This document shows, piece after piece, positions 16,593-24,388 of a DNA stretch of 64,000 bases. How positions within the stretch are numbered: the first letter of the stretch is position 1; each line of letters begins with the position of its first letter. Under the pieces are notes generated by a model, which saw only the letters and a list, made by a program, of their open reading frames with translations, did not search any database and had not been told where the DNA came from. The DNA comes from Octadecabacter arcticus 238. Its GTDB lineage: Bacteria > Pseudomonadota > Alphaproteobacteria > Rhodobacterales > Rhodobacteraceae. Made by a program: the position numbers and the translations under genes. The stretch covers positions 4,208,501 through 4,272,500 of the forward strand of contig NC_020908.1 in the NCBI RefSeq assembly GCF_000155735.2. The letters are read 5' to 3'.

Positions 16593-17528
16593 ATGAAATA
16601 CCTCATCACAGCAGCGGCAATATTGATCGCAACACCAGCCTTGGCGCAAGACAAGATGACCTTGCTATTGGACTGGTTTATCAACCCTGATCACGGGCCA
16701 ATCATCGTGGCTGAAGAGCTAGGCTATTTCGCCGATCAAGGGCTTGAAGTCGAGATCATCGCCCCTGCCGATCCGTCCGCCCCGCCTAAACTGGTCGCAG
16801 CCGGCCGAGGCGATATTGCTATCAGCTATCAACCCAGCCAGCATTTGCATGTCGCGGAAGGTCTGCCACTTATTCGGGTGGGCACTTTGGTGGCGACACC
16901 ACTGAACTGTCTATTGGTTCTCAAAGACGGCCCTATTCAGGAGATCAGCCAGCTGAAAGGTGGCACAATCGGCTTTTCCGTGGCCGGTGTCGAAGAAGCC
17001 GTTTTATCGACAATGCTGGGTCGCCACGGTGTCACGCTGGATGATGTCGAGATGGTCAATGTGAACTTCTCGCTCAGCCCGTCTTTGATGTCGGGACAGG
17101 TCGATGCGGTTATCGGTGCGTACCGGAATTTTGAGTTGAACCAGATGGAAATCGAGGGCGTTGAAGGTCGCTGTTTCTATGTCGAGGAAGAAGGCGTGCC
17201 GACCTATGATGAATTGATCTACGTGGCGAACCCCGACCGGATGGACATTGATCAGGTCCGCCGTTTCCTGCGTGCGACAGAACTGGCAACGCAATACATC
17301 GTCAATAACCCGCAAGCATCTTGGGAGCTGTTCAAAGGCTACGCGCCTGAACTGGACGACGAACTGAACGCCAAGGCTTGGGTTGACACGCTGCCCCGCT
17401 TTGCCTTGCGACCTGAAGCGCTGGATGAAGGGCGATATACAAGGTTTGAGGCGTTTTTGGCTGAGAGTGGTCTGGTCGAGGGCACGCGCCCAGTCTCAGC
17501 ACTTGCCGTCGATCTGGGTGCAGAATGA
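16593..17528 (+). CDS. thiY: pyrimidine-precursor ABC transporter, substrate-binding protein ThiY
   Basis: 311 residues from ATG 16593 with AAGGAG upstream; the frame open to 16428 is an overlap with thiF. The Sec signal peptide MKYLITAAAILIATPALAQ is clear. The mature part is of the NMT1/THI5-like fold: LDWFINPDHGPIIVAEELGYF, QGLEVEIIAPADPSAPPKLV, DIAISYQPS, VDAVIGAYRNFELNQ. Proteins of this type bind N-formyl-4-amino-5-aminomethyl-2-methylpyrimidine or HMP. Its partners thiZ and thiX follow in the operon, and TenA hydrolases process the imported pyrimidine. Confidence 0.92.
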   Translation: MKYLITAAAILIATPALAQDKMTLLLDWFINPDHGPIIVAEELGYFADQGLEVEIIAPADPSAPPKLVAAGRGDIAISYQPSQHLHVAEGLPLIRVGTLVATPLNCLLVLKDGPIQEISQLKGGTIGFSVAGVEEAVLSTMLGRHGVTLDDVEMVNVNFSLSPSLMSGQVDAVIGAYRNFELNQMEIEGVEGRCFYVEEEGVPTYDELIYVANPDRMDIDQVRRFLRATELATQYIVNNPQASWELFKGYAPELDDELNAKAWVDTLPRFALRPEALDEGRYTRFEAFLAESGLVEGTRPVSALAVDLGAE

Positions 17529-18193
17529 CCTACGGTAACACCTTCGCGGCTTGGCGGGATAACACCCCCGTCTGGCTCGCCTATACCCGTCACGCGTTTG
17601 TGCAGGGCTTGGGTGACGGCACGCTGCCGCACGCCGCCTTCCTGCATTACCTCAAACAGGATTACGTCTTTCTGATCCACTTTTCTCGCGCTTGGGCCTT
17701 GGCGATCACCAAGGCTGATACGGTCGCGGAAATGCGTTTGGCTGCGAGCACAGTGAACGGGTTGATCAACGAGGAAATCGCGTTGCACATCAAGACGTGT
17801 GCCGAAGCTGGCATTGATGAGGCAGCGCTGTTTGCTACGCAGGAACGACAAGAAAATCTCGCCTATACCCGCTATGTTTTGGACGCGGGTCATTCCGGCG
17901 ATCTGTTGGACCTGTTGGCAGCCTTGGCTCCTTGCGTTATGGGCTACTGCGAAATTGGCAGTCATTTGGCCGCAACCAAGACCTCGGACACTTACGCAGA
18001 GTGGATCAACACCTACGCAAGCGCCGACTATCAGCAGGTTTGCCACGATGTGGGTCTGCTTATAGACGGGGCCGTTGCGCGGCGCTTGGGTGATGATCCG
18101 AAAGGCAGCCCGCGTTGGACTGCCCTTCAGGCGCGGTTTGCGATGGCCACTCAATTGGAAGTCGGGTTTTGGGACATGGGGCTGGATCCTTGA
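17525..18193 (+). CDS. tenA: thiaminase II / aminopyrimidine aminohydrolase TenA (Cys type)
   Basis: 222 residues, ATG 17525 overlapping the thiY stop. All-helical TenA fold with the conserved HAFVQGLGDGTLPHAAFLHYLKQD pattern at the N-terminus (cited in parts: HAFVQGLGDG and LPHAAFLHYL) and the active-site segment LAPCVMGYCEIG, in which Cys follows Pro as in TenA_C enzymes. It hydrolyses aminomethyl-HMP or thiamine breakdown products to HMP. The gene lies directly between the binding protein and the ATPase of the precursor transporter, which supports salvage of imported pyrimidine. Confidence 0.93.
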   Translation: MTYGNTFAAWRDNTPVWLAYTRHAFVQGLGDGTLPHAAFLHYLKQDYVFLIHFSRAWALAITKADTVAEMRLAASTVNGLINEEIALHIKTCAEAGIDEAALFATQERQENLAYTRYVLDAGHSGDLLDLLAALAPCVMGYCEIGSHLAATKTSDTYAEWINTYASADYQQVCHDVGLLIDGAVARRLGDDPKGSPRWTALQARFAMATQLEVGFWDMGLDP

Positions 18194-18891
18194 ACCAACC
18201 CTTGCGGATGACAGGATCGGCGATGATTGACGGGACGCCGATCTTTTCCCAGCTGGACTTGACCCTGAAACCGCACAGCTGGACCTGCCTTTTGGGGGCG
18301 AGTGGTGTGGGCAAATCCACGGTGCTGCGCCTCTTTGCGGGTCTGGCCGAGGGCGTCACTTTTGACGGGGTCCTCAGCGATACCGGACGCGTCGCGATGA
18401 TGGCGCAGCAAGATTTGCTGATGCCGTGGCTCAGCGTGTTGGACAATGTCATGCTGGGCGCGCGCGTGCGGGGGGAGCGTCCGGACAAAGACCGCGCCCG
18501 CGAGAGGCTGGTGCAAGTCGGCTTGGTGGATCATGCTGACAAATTACCCGCCGCCCTGTCTGGCGGCCAACGTCAACGGGTGGCATTGGCCCGCACATTG
18601 ATGGAGGACCGCGCGGTTGTGTTGCTGGATGAACCGTTTTCAGCGCTTGACGCGCTGACCCGTGCGCAGATGCAGGAACTGACGGCAGACCTGTTGACGG
18701 GCCGCACAGTGTTGCTGGTCACCCATGACCCGAACGAGGCCGCGCGATTGGGTCAGAAAATTCTGATCATGACGCCATCAGGACTTGTCGAGGTTGCCGC
18801 CCCATTCACACCCATCCCGCGCGACATCCACGCACCAGATGTGCTGCGCACGCAGACAGATCTGTTTGATCAACTTCGGAGACCGATATGA
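18190..18891 (+). CDS. thiZ: pyrimidine-precursor ABC transporter, ATP-binding protein ThiZ
   Basis: 233 residues if started at TTG 18190, which overlaps the tenA TGA; ATG 18208 is the alternative. Walker A GASGVGKST, Q-loop AQQDLLMPW, ABC signature LSGGQRQRVALART, Walker B VVLLDEPFSAL and the switch His in LLVTHDPNEA are all present. It energises import with ThiY and ThiX. The stop overlaps the second tenA. Confidence 0.92.
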   Translation: MNQPLRMTGSAMIDGTPIFSQLDLTLKPHSWTCLLGASGVGKSTVLRLFAGLAEGVTFDGVLSDTGRVAMMAQQDLLMPWLSVLDNVMLGARVRGERPDKDRARERLVQVGLVDHADKLPAALSGGQRQRVALARTLMEDRAVVLLDEPFSALDALTRAQMQELTADLLTGRTVLLVTHDPNEAARLGQKILIMTPSGLVEVAAPFTPIPRDIHAPDVLRTQTDLFDQLRRPI

Positions 18892-19541
18892 GCGCCACAC
18901 AACATCTGCAATCGCTTGTCGAAGAGGACTGGCACGCCGCTACGCATCATGCGTTCACCAATGCCTTGGCTCATGGGACCCTAAGCCGTGACAAGATGGC
19001 GGGATACTTGCAACAGGACTACCAGTTTATTGAAGGGTTTGTGCGGCTTTTGGCTTCCGCCGTGGCCCATGCGCCCACATTGGCCGATGCCGTGCCCGGC
19101 GCGCAATTTCTGGGTTTGATCTGTGGCCCGGAAAACACCTATTTCCTACGATGTTTACAAGCGCTCGAGATCCCGCCGACCGCGCCCACAGCACCCGAGA
19201 CGATCGCGTTCCAACAGCTGATGAATCAAGCCCATCGCTCAGGTCGCTACGAGATCATGCTATCGGTTCTGGTCGTCGCCGAATGGATTTATCTTGATTG
19301 GGCCTCCCCGTTTGAAGACCGCGCCGACGACCTGCCGTTTTGGCTGGGGGAGTGGATAACCCTGCATTCAGGCGACGGTTTTGCGCAGGTCGTGGCCTAT
19401 TTGCGCAATCAACTGGATACCGCTTGGGACACGCTGGATCACGACGCACGCACGCAGGTCACCGCGACCTTCGCTGAGGCCGTACGGTTGGAGCGCGTGT
19501 TTTTTGACGCGTCTTGGGCTGGTTTTGCGGTCGCAAAATGA
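18888..19541 (+). CDS. second TenA-family protein, lacking the active-site Cys (TenA_E-like)
   Basis: 217 residues, ATG 18888 in ATGA overlap with thiZ. The TenA fold is evident (HHAFTNALAHGTLSRDKMAGYL, QQDYQFIEGFVRLLASAVAH). At the position of the catalytic P-C-x-x-G-Y of TenA_C proteins it has VLVVAEWIYLDWA, with no Cys. This is the arrangement of TenA_E proteins, which are reported to act on formyl-aminomethyl or aminomethyl pyrimidines with Glu/Asp residues. Two different TenA proteins in one operon suggest that successive hydrolysis steps are split between them. That is inference. Confidence 0.85.
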   Translation: MSATQHLQSLVEEDWHAATHHAFTNALAHGTLSRDKMAGYLQQDYQFIEGFVRLLASAVAHAPTLADAVPGAQFLGLICGPENTYFLRCLQALEIPPTAPTAPETIAFQQLMNQAHRSGRYEIMLSVLVVAEWIYLDWASPFEDRADDLPFWLGEWITLHSGDGFAQVVAYLRNQLDTAWDTLDHDARTQVTATFAEAVRLERVFFDASWAGFAVAK

Positions 19542-20281
19542 CCGGTTGGCGGGCAGGCATAGCGGCGACGTGTCTGGTGTTGGTGCTTTGGCAAACGGTG
19601 ATCTGGACCACAGGTGTTGCCCGTTTCATCCTGCCTCCCCCTGTATCGGTCGCGCAAACAATCTGGGAAAGCCGCGAGCTTTTGGCGGAGCACGCGGTTA
19701 TCACGATGGCCGAAGTGCTCATCGGCCTCGTGTTGGGTGCCGCATTTGGGTTCATGTCGGCCATCGGGCTGGTCGCATCACCAACGGTGCGCGCGCTGGT
19801 GCGACCCATCTTGGTCTTCAGCCAAGCAGTGCCAGTGTTTGCATTGGCACCGATCTTGACCCTTTGGCTGGGCTTTGGCCTTTGGTCCAAGATCACGATG
19901 ACCATAATCATCATCTACTTCCCTGTTACGTCATCATTTTTTGATGCCTTGATGCGCACGAACCGCGACTGGATCGGTTTGGCCAAGGTGATGGGCGCAA
20001 GCCCCGCACGGATCATGTGGTATATCCGGGTACCTGCGGCCATGCCGGGCTTTGCATCCGGCCTGCGATTGGCTGCTGTTTATGCGCCAATCGGTGCGAT
20101 CATCGGCGAATGGGTTGGGGCCTCAAAGGGCTTAGGATATCTGATGCTTTTAGCAAATGGACGCGCCAAAACCGACCTGATGTTTGCGGCCCTGATCGTG
20201 CTCGCGGTTCTGACGATCCTGCTGCACTCAGCTGTAAACAGACTGTGCGAAAAAACAATGGACCGTCCGGAGGTCTCGTGA
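19538..20281 (+). CDS. thiX: pyrimidine-precursor ABC transporter, permease ThiX
   Basis: 247 residues from ATG 19538, overlapping the preceding stop. About six membrane helices (WRAGIAATCLVLVLWQTVIW, VLIGLVLGAAFGFMSAIGLV, PVFALAPILTLWLGFG, and others) and the EAA-like loop GLAKVMGASPARIMWYIRVPAAMPG, which contacts the ATPase. The family is the nitrate/taurine/HMP-type permeases. Last gene of the riboswitch-controlled operon. No clear intrinsic terminator follows. Confidence 0.92.
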   Translation: MTGWRAGIAATCLVLVLWQTVIWTTGVARFILPPPVSVAQTIWESRELLAEHAVITMAEVLIGLVLGAAFGFMSAIGLVASPTVRALVRPILVFSQAVPVFALAPILTLWLGFGLWSKITMTIIIIYFPVTSSFFDALMRTNRDWIGLAKVMGASPARIMWYIRVPAAMPGFASGLRLAAVYAPIGAIIGEWVGASKGLGYLMLLANGRAKTDLMFAALIVLAVLTILLHSAVNRLCEKTMDRPEVS

Positions 20282-20703
20282 TTGGCCCATATTGAAAGCC
20301 ATTTTCATTGACTGGTCCGATTATGAATGCTGCATATGCGAATATAGAAATGCCAAAGCCACCTTTGCCCGCGCTCTTCGGCTTCATTTCCGCTACAGTT
20401 CGCATGAATGACCGGTTTTTCTACCGCGCAACGGCGTAGAAATTCACGCTGTTGCAGCAACTTCCGTGCTGCGAGCGCGCGCAGCACAAAATCAACAGGT
20501 CCGGTGTGGGCTCTAAGCCCGAATTCGCTGCACAAGAGACGAACGGCTACTATCCCGCTAACGTAGGATTTCACACTCTGCCGCAAACGACCCCAATCTG
20601 TGCCTCTGAATAACATGATTTCTTCATTGTGAATCTCCTTGGCTTATCTTGCCGTGAAAATTCTAGTTTTCAACACAACCATTTTTCGGGGGGATTACCC
20701 ATC
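20282..20703. other. intergenic region after the thiamine operon
   Basis: No gene supported. A copy of the dispersed intergenic repeat (GGCTCTAAGCCCGAATTCGC followed by TGCACAAG) lies near 20508-20540. A minus-strand frame of 103 codons spans it but is arginine- and cysteine-rich, has no ribosome binding site, and is judged spurious. Confidence 0.4.
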
Positions 20704-20907
20704 CACCGGCTTGGTCCATGGAAAACCATGGCATCTGTCGAGTGGGAAACGCTCAAGTGGGTTGATTGGTTTAACAACCGCCGCCTGCTGGAACCCATCC
20801 ATTGCTCGGCAGGTGATGCTTGCATCACCGAGAGGGGATACATCCCACCAGCAGAAGCCGAAGAGAGGTACTATGCGCAGTTCGACACATTAGATATGGT
20901 CGCATGA
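20704..20907 (+). pseudogene. IS3-family OrfB, C-terminal remnant
   Basis: The translation HRLGPWKTMASVEWETLKWV, then DWFNNRRLLEPI and GYIPPAEAEERYYA to a stop at 20907, is the C-terminal tail of an IS3-family (integrase-core) OrfB. The DDE domain is missing upstream. A 36-bp in-frame insertion containing an 18-bp near-palindrome splits LEPI from GYIPPAEAE (listed separately). Confidence 0.75.
20800..20835 (+). repeat. 36-bp in-frame insert with an internal palindrome
   Basis: Compared with usual IS3 OrfB tails (LEPIG-IPPAEAE), 12 extra codons (HCSAGDACITER) are present. The DNA has inverted arms CTCGG...GGTGATGC and GCATCACC...GAG around a TT centre (GGTGATGCTTGCATCACC at 20812-20829). It looks like a tiny palindromic element or the scar of an excised one. 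Confidence 0.5.
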
Positions 20908-21033
20908 GATGAAGTAATCAGCCTCCGGCGAACAAGGGGCGGTTCAAGGTTGCTGAATAAGCTTCATCCATTTGAAGATGAAATTCTGTTCGGGGCGGAC
21001 AACAATTTCTTCCACGCATTCTGAATGAGTCAA

Positions 21034-21786
21034 TCACGAAAAGACAATGCCGCCATCAACATTCAGTGTCTGCCCCGTTACGAATGCGGATTCGTCTGAT
21101 GCAAAGAAAGCAACCGCCCCGACCACATCATCAGGATTCCCAATCCGCCCTATTGCAGTTTTGTCTTGCCAAGCGCCACGCACCGCTGCGTCTTCCAAAT
21201 TCACGCGACCCATTTCGGTCATGATGATACCAGGACAAACGCAATTCACCGTAATTCCTTGTTTGCCAACTTCCTGTGCTAAAACCCGCGAAAATCCCAT
21301 GACCGCTGCTTTTGAGGCCGAGTAGTGAGCTTGCTCGGGTGCGCCATGCTTGCCACCGATCGAGGCAATGTTTACAATACGGCCGTAGCCTCGCGTTTTC
21401 ATTGACGGCAAGAATGCTTGGGTCACAAGAAACGATCCTTTAGCATTAACGTCCAACACAGCGTCCCAGGTACTTTCCGGCAACCCATCGACTTCGCCAG
21501 CAATCAATATGCCCGCATTGTTTACGACAGCATCCATATGGCCAAATGTATTGAGTGCTGCGGACACCATCCTTTGGACCTGTGCTTTATCACTTACATC
21601 CGCCAAATAGATTTCTGCTCGGCGTCCCATCAAGCGAATACTATCAGCGACTTTCTCAATTTCACTTGTACCATCGTCGATTCCATTTAGTGCTACATCA
21701 TAACCGCGCTCTGCCAGTCCTATTGCAATCGCCGCGCCGATTCCTCGACTTGCACCGGTAACAAGTGCAGTTCTAGTATTCGTCAT
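21034..21786 (-). CDS. SDR-family oxidoreductase (FabG-like), operon member
   Basis: 250 residues from minus-strand ATG 21786, selected because GGGAGA lies 8 bases upstream; ATG 21801 has none. Classical short-chain dehydrogenase: cofactor loop TGASRGIGAAIA, NNAG at the end of strand 4, catalytic Ser in NIASIGG, and Y-x-x-x-K in YSASKAAV. An Asn in place of an Asp/Arg signal after beta-2 (ALNGIDDG) leaves NAD versus NADP open. Last gene of the sugar operon; it follows the other SDR by 14 bases. It probably oxidises a polyol or reduces a keto sugar. Substrate unknown. Confidence 0.85.
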   Translation of the reverse strand: MTNTRTALVTGASRGIGAAIAIGLAERGYDVALNGIDDGTSEIEKVADSIRLMGRRAEIYLADVSDKAQVQRMVSAALNTFGHMDAVVNNAGILIAGEVDGLPESTWDAVLDVNAKGSFLVTQAFLPSMKTRGYGRIVNIASIGGKHGAPEQAHYSASKAAVMGFSRVLAQEVGKQGITVNCVCPGIIMTEMGRVNLEDAAVRGAWQDKTAIGRIGNPDDVVGAVAFFASDESAFVTGQTLNVDGGIVFS

Positions 21787-21800
21787 TTTACGTTCTCCCA

Positions 21801-22544
21801 TCAGGTTGCCGTGTAGCCGCCGTCGACTGTCAGAACAGTCCCGGTTATGAAAGTTGCTGCGTCAGATGCGAGGAAAAGCACCGCATCAGCGACCTCTTGA
21901 GGTTCACCGAGCCGCCCCATAGGAGTTCGATCCATCCAGGTATCAAACCATTCTGGCTTCCTACGGCCCGCCAACGTCAACTCAGTTGCAATATAACCAG
22001 GTGCAACAGCATTCACGCGAACACCGTTTTTGGCCCACTCAACCGCAGTAGATTTCACAAGTAAATTCACTCCGGCCTTTGATGCATTATATGCGGCTTG
22101 AGGTTGTGGAAAAACCGTCACTTCACCGCATATCGATGAAGTGCACACAATGGCCCCACTTCCACGGGCAACCATCATCTTTCCAAATGAGTGCAGCGTA
22201 TTAAAGGCGCCCCCAAGATTAACATCGATAACGCGTTGGAAATCCTTTGGAACTACATCTATCGAAGCAGCATTATGCACAATTCCGGCATTGGCGATGA
22301 CGATGTCCGGAGCCAGCGATTCCGCCAAATCTGCACAGGCTTGCCTGTCTGTGACGTCAAGTCGATAAAACTGCCCAACTATGCTCTGTGCCAATTCTTT
22401 ACCCGCCTTATCGTCATGGTCCGTAATGATGATTTCTGCCCCTGCCTCAGCGAGAACTGAACAAATTGCGGCTCCAATACCGTTGGCACCGCCAGTCACT
22501 AAGGCCCGCTTGCCCTTTAGACTAAATCGGCTGAGCTGGTTCAA
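21801..22544 (-). CDS. SDR-family oxidoreductase, probably NAD-dependent polyol/sugar dehydrogenase
   Basis: 247 residues. Motifs: TGGANGIGAAIC cofactor loop, ITDHDD after beta-2 (the acidic residue favours NAD), NAG in VIANAGIV, Ser in CTSSICGE, YNASKAG active-site pair, and the C-terminal VDGGYTAT common in FabG-like dehydrogenases. ATG 22544 overlaps the stop of the upstream FGGY kinase by 4 bases. The two SDRs differ enough to suggest different steps. Confidence 0.85.
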   Translation of the reverse strand: MNQLSRFSLKGKRALVTGGANGIGAAICSVLAEAGAEIIITDHDDKAGKELAQSIVGQFYRLDVTDRQACADLAESLAPDIVIANAGIVHNAASIDVVPKDFQRVIDVNLGGAFNTLHSFGKMMVARGSGAIVCTSSICGEVTVFPQPQAAYNASKAGVNLLVKSTAVEWAKNGVRVNAVAPGYIATELTLAGRRKPEWFDTWMDRTPMGRLGEPQEVADAVLFLASDAATFITGTVLTVDGGYTAT

Positions 22545-24028
22545 CGGAGCACGCCATTAAGCGCCGGATAGAGCGCGAGATACTGTGCATAGATTTCTTC
22601 ATATCGCGACACATTGGCAGCGATTGGATCAATTGTACGGCCCTCATGAACCATGGCCTCAATGCCCTCGTCAATAGTAACGAAATGACCCGCACCATAC
22701 GCTGCCAATACTGCGGAACCAGTGGATGGGGCATCGGGCGATGCCGGAACCCTTACCGAAACGCCCGCGGTGTCTGCATGTATCTGCAACCAAAGATCCG
22801 ACGCCGTAGCACCTCCACCTACTGTCATTTCTTCGCTTTCGTAGCCAGCGTGCTTGAAAGCATCTAAGATTGCGCGTGTTCCAAACCCAATCCCCTCTAT
22901 CATGGCTCTGAAAATATGATGCTTTTCATGAGACAAGTTAAGACCAACGATCGCTCCGCGCGACAGGGGATCCGTATAAGGTGTTCTATTGCCTTGAAAG
23001 TGATCTTGAACGATTAATCCATCGCATCCAGGCGATAACTCGGCGGCCCGTGCATTTAACTCGTCAAAGTCTAGACCTCCAGTGAGCCGCCCCAACCAGT
23101 TGATGATCGAACCGGTGGACGTCTGGCCACCTTCCACAATATACCTATTCGGGTAGACAATGTCAGAGTATGCCCCCCAGATTCCTGGTGCACTAAGCGG
23201 AGTTTCTGTCACGCCAAACTGCAGATGTGAGGATCCAGTAATGAGCGCAAGTTGCCCTGGCTTTGCAACCCCGAGACCAATCATCCCTATCAACGCGTCG
23301 GCGCCACCCTGAACAACCTTTACTGATTGAGGTAGTCCCAGCTCATGTGCCGCATTTGCGGTTAGTGTTCCAATTACCTCACCTGGCGCCGCGACACGAG
23401 GCGGCCACTTTTCAAGTATGTCTTCCATTCCCAAAGTTTCAACAAGCGACGTCGCCCAACCGCCATCCTTGTTTAGGTAGTGCCAGCGCAGTCCAACATT
23501 ATTCAGACTCGCGGCCCACTCGCCGGTAAGCCGGTAGGTCATGTAATCCTGATATTCGCAAATCCGATGGGCCTTGTCGTATATGTCTGGCTCGTTCCGC
23601 TTAAGCCACAAGGCCTTTGGTATCATCCATTCAGCGGAAACGGGGCCTTGACCGCCGCCGTTGAGCCGCAGAGCGTCATCACCAGTGGCCAAAACCGACT
23701 CGGCCTCTTCATTTGCTCGGACATCCATCCAGATAAGGGCAGGCCGTAAAGCATTCCCGTTTTTATCCAAAGCGACAACTGAGCAGCATGTCGTCGCACA
23801 GGTAATCGCCTCAACTTGGGCCACCTCGATTCCCGCTTCTAGGATAGCTCCGCGCGACGCTTTGATAAAGTTTGTCCACCAGTCGGAAGGGTTTTGTTCT
23901 GCACGGGCTCCAGCCGAAAATGTCGTTTTGTAAGGAACAGCGACATTTCCAAGACATCCGCCTTTTAAATCATAAATGCGAGCTCGAAGGCTTTCGGTGC
24001 CGCCGTCAACTGTTAAGAAATATGTCAT
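22541..24028 (-). CDS. FGGY-family carbohydrate kinase
   Basis: 495 residues. The two FGGY ATPase halves are visible: VDGGTESLRARIYDL (phosphate-1 loop) at the N-terminus, the catalytic ATTCCSVVALD and LIWMDVRANEEA region with its Asp, GGADALIGMIGLG, and near the C-terminus MTVGGGATASDLWLQIHAD, followed by SPDAPSTGSAVLAAYGAG (adenosine site). Related to xylulokinase, ribulokinase and erythritol kinase; the substrate cannot be read from sequence. Start ATG 24028 has GGAGGACACC upstream. Phosphorylation of an imported sugar or of the product of an SDR step is inferred from the operon. Confidence 0.9.
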   Translation of the reverse strand: MTYFLTVDGGTESLRARIYDLKGGCLGNVAVPYKTTFSAGARAEQNPSDWWTNFIKASRGAILEAGIEVAQVEAITCATTCCSVVALDKNGNALRPALIWMDVRANEEAESVLATGDDALRLNGGGQGPVSAEWMIPKALWLKRNEPDIYDKAHRICEYQDYMTYRLTGEWAASLNNVGLRWHYLNKDGGWATSLVETLGMEDILEKWPPRVAAPGEVIGTLTANAAHELGLPQSVKVVQGGADALIGMIGLGVAKPGQLALITGSSHLQFGVTETPLSAPGIWGAYSDIVYPNRYIVEGGQTSTGSIINWLGRLTGGLDFDELNARAAELSPGCDGLIVQDHFQGNRTPYTDPLSRGAIVGLNLSHEKHHIFRAMIEGIGFGTRAILDAFKHAGYESEEMTVGGGATASDLWLQIHADTAGVSVRVPASPDAPSTGSAVLAAYGAGHFVTIDEGIEAMVHEGRTIDPIAANVSRYEEIYAQYLALYPALNGVLR

Positions 24029-24055
24029 GGTGTCCTCCCGAACCAGTTGGCACTT

Positions 24056-24388
24056 TTATAGGTTGCGAAATGCATCCAATGCCTTGCCAGCATACATCAC
24101 TGCCGGGCCACCGCCCATCTCCACCGCGACTTCAAGCGCCTCTATCAAAATGGCTTCATCCGCTCCAAGCCGTTTTGCGGCGTCGACATGATAGAGAATA
24201 CAGTCGTCGCAGCCCTGAGTGACAGCGACGGCTGTCGCGACCAGCTCTTTTTGCGCGGCGGTGAACTGACCTTCACGCGTTGCAGTTTTGGAAATTTTGA
24301 TGAACCCCTCGAAGAGATCTGGCGTTTCCTTGGCAAGCGCACCGAGGCGGCCCTTTGCAGCATTCAGCTTTTCTTTGGCATCGATCAT
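24056..24388 (-). CDS. carboxymuconolactone decarboxylase / AhpD-like protein
   Basis: 110 residues, single CMD domain: FIKISKTATREGQFTAAQKEL and the redox signature GCDDCILYHVDAAKRLGAD (CxxC...H), as in AhpD. AhpD-type proteins are disulfide reductases that in mycobacteria receive electrons from a lipoyl-E2/E3 couple. Here the start overlaps the stop of a lipoyl-domain E2 by 4 bases, which suits a lipoyl-linked redox function. No decarboxylase role is implied. Cytoplasmic. Confidence 0.88.
   Translation of the reverse strand: MIDAKEKLNAAKGRLGALAKETPDLFEGFIKISKTATREGQFTAAQKELVATAVAVTQGCDDCILYHVDAAKRLGADEAILIEALEVAVEMGGGPAVMYAGKALDAFRNL

Noticed and set aside
20305..20616. 103-codon minus-strand frame between the thiamine operon and the IS3 remnant
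   Set aside because: No ribosome binding site, Arg/Cys-rich composition, overlaps the dispersed intergenic repeat.
24056..24388. 4-carboxymuconolactone decarboxylase of aromatic degradation
   Set aside because: The CxxC...H redox motif and operon context fit AhpD-like proteins; no aromatic pathway genes are nearby.
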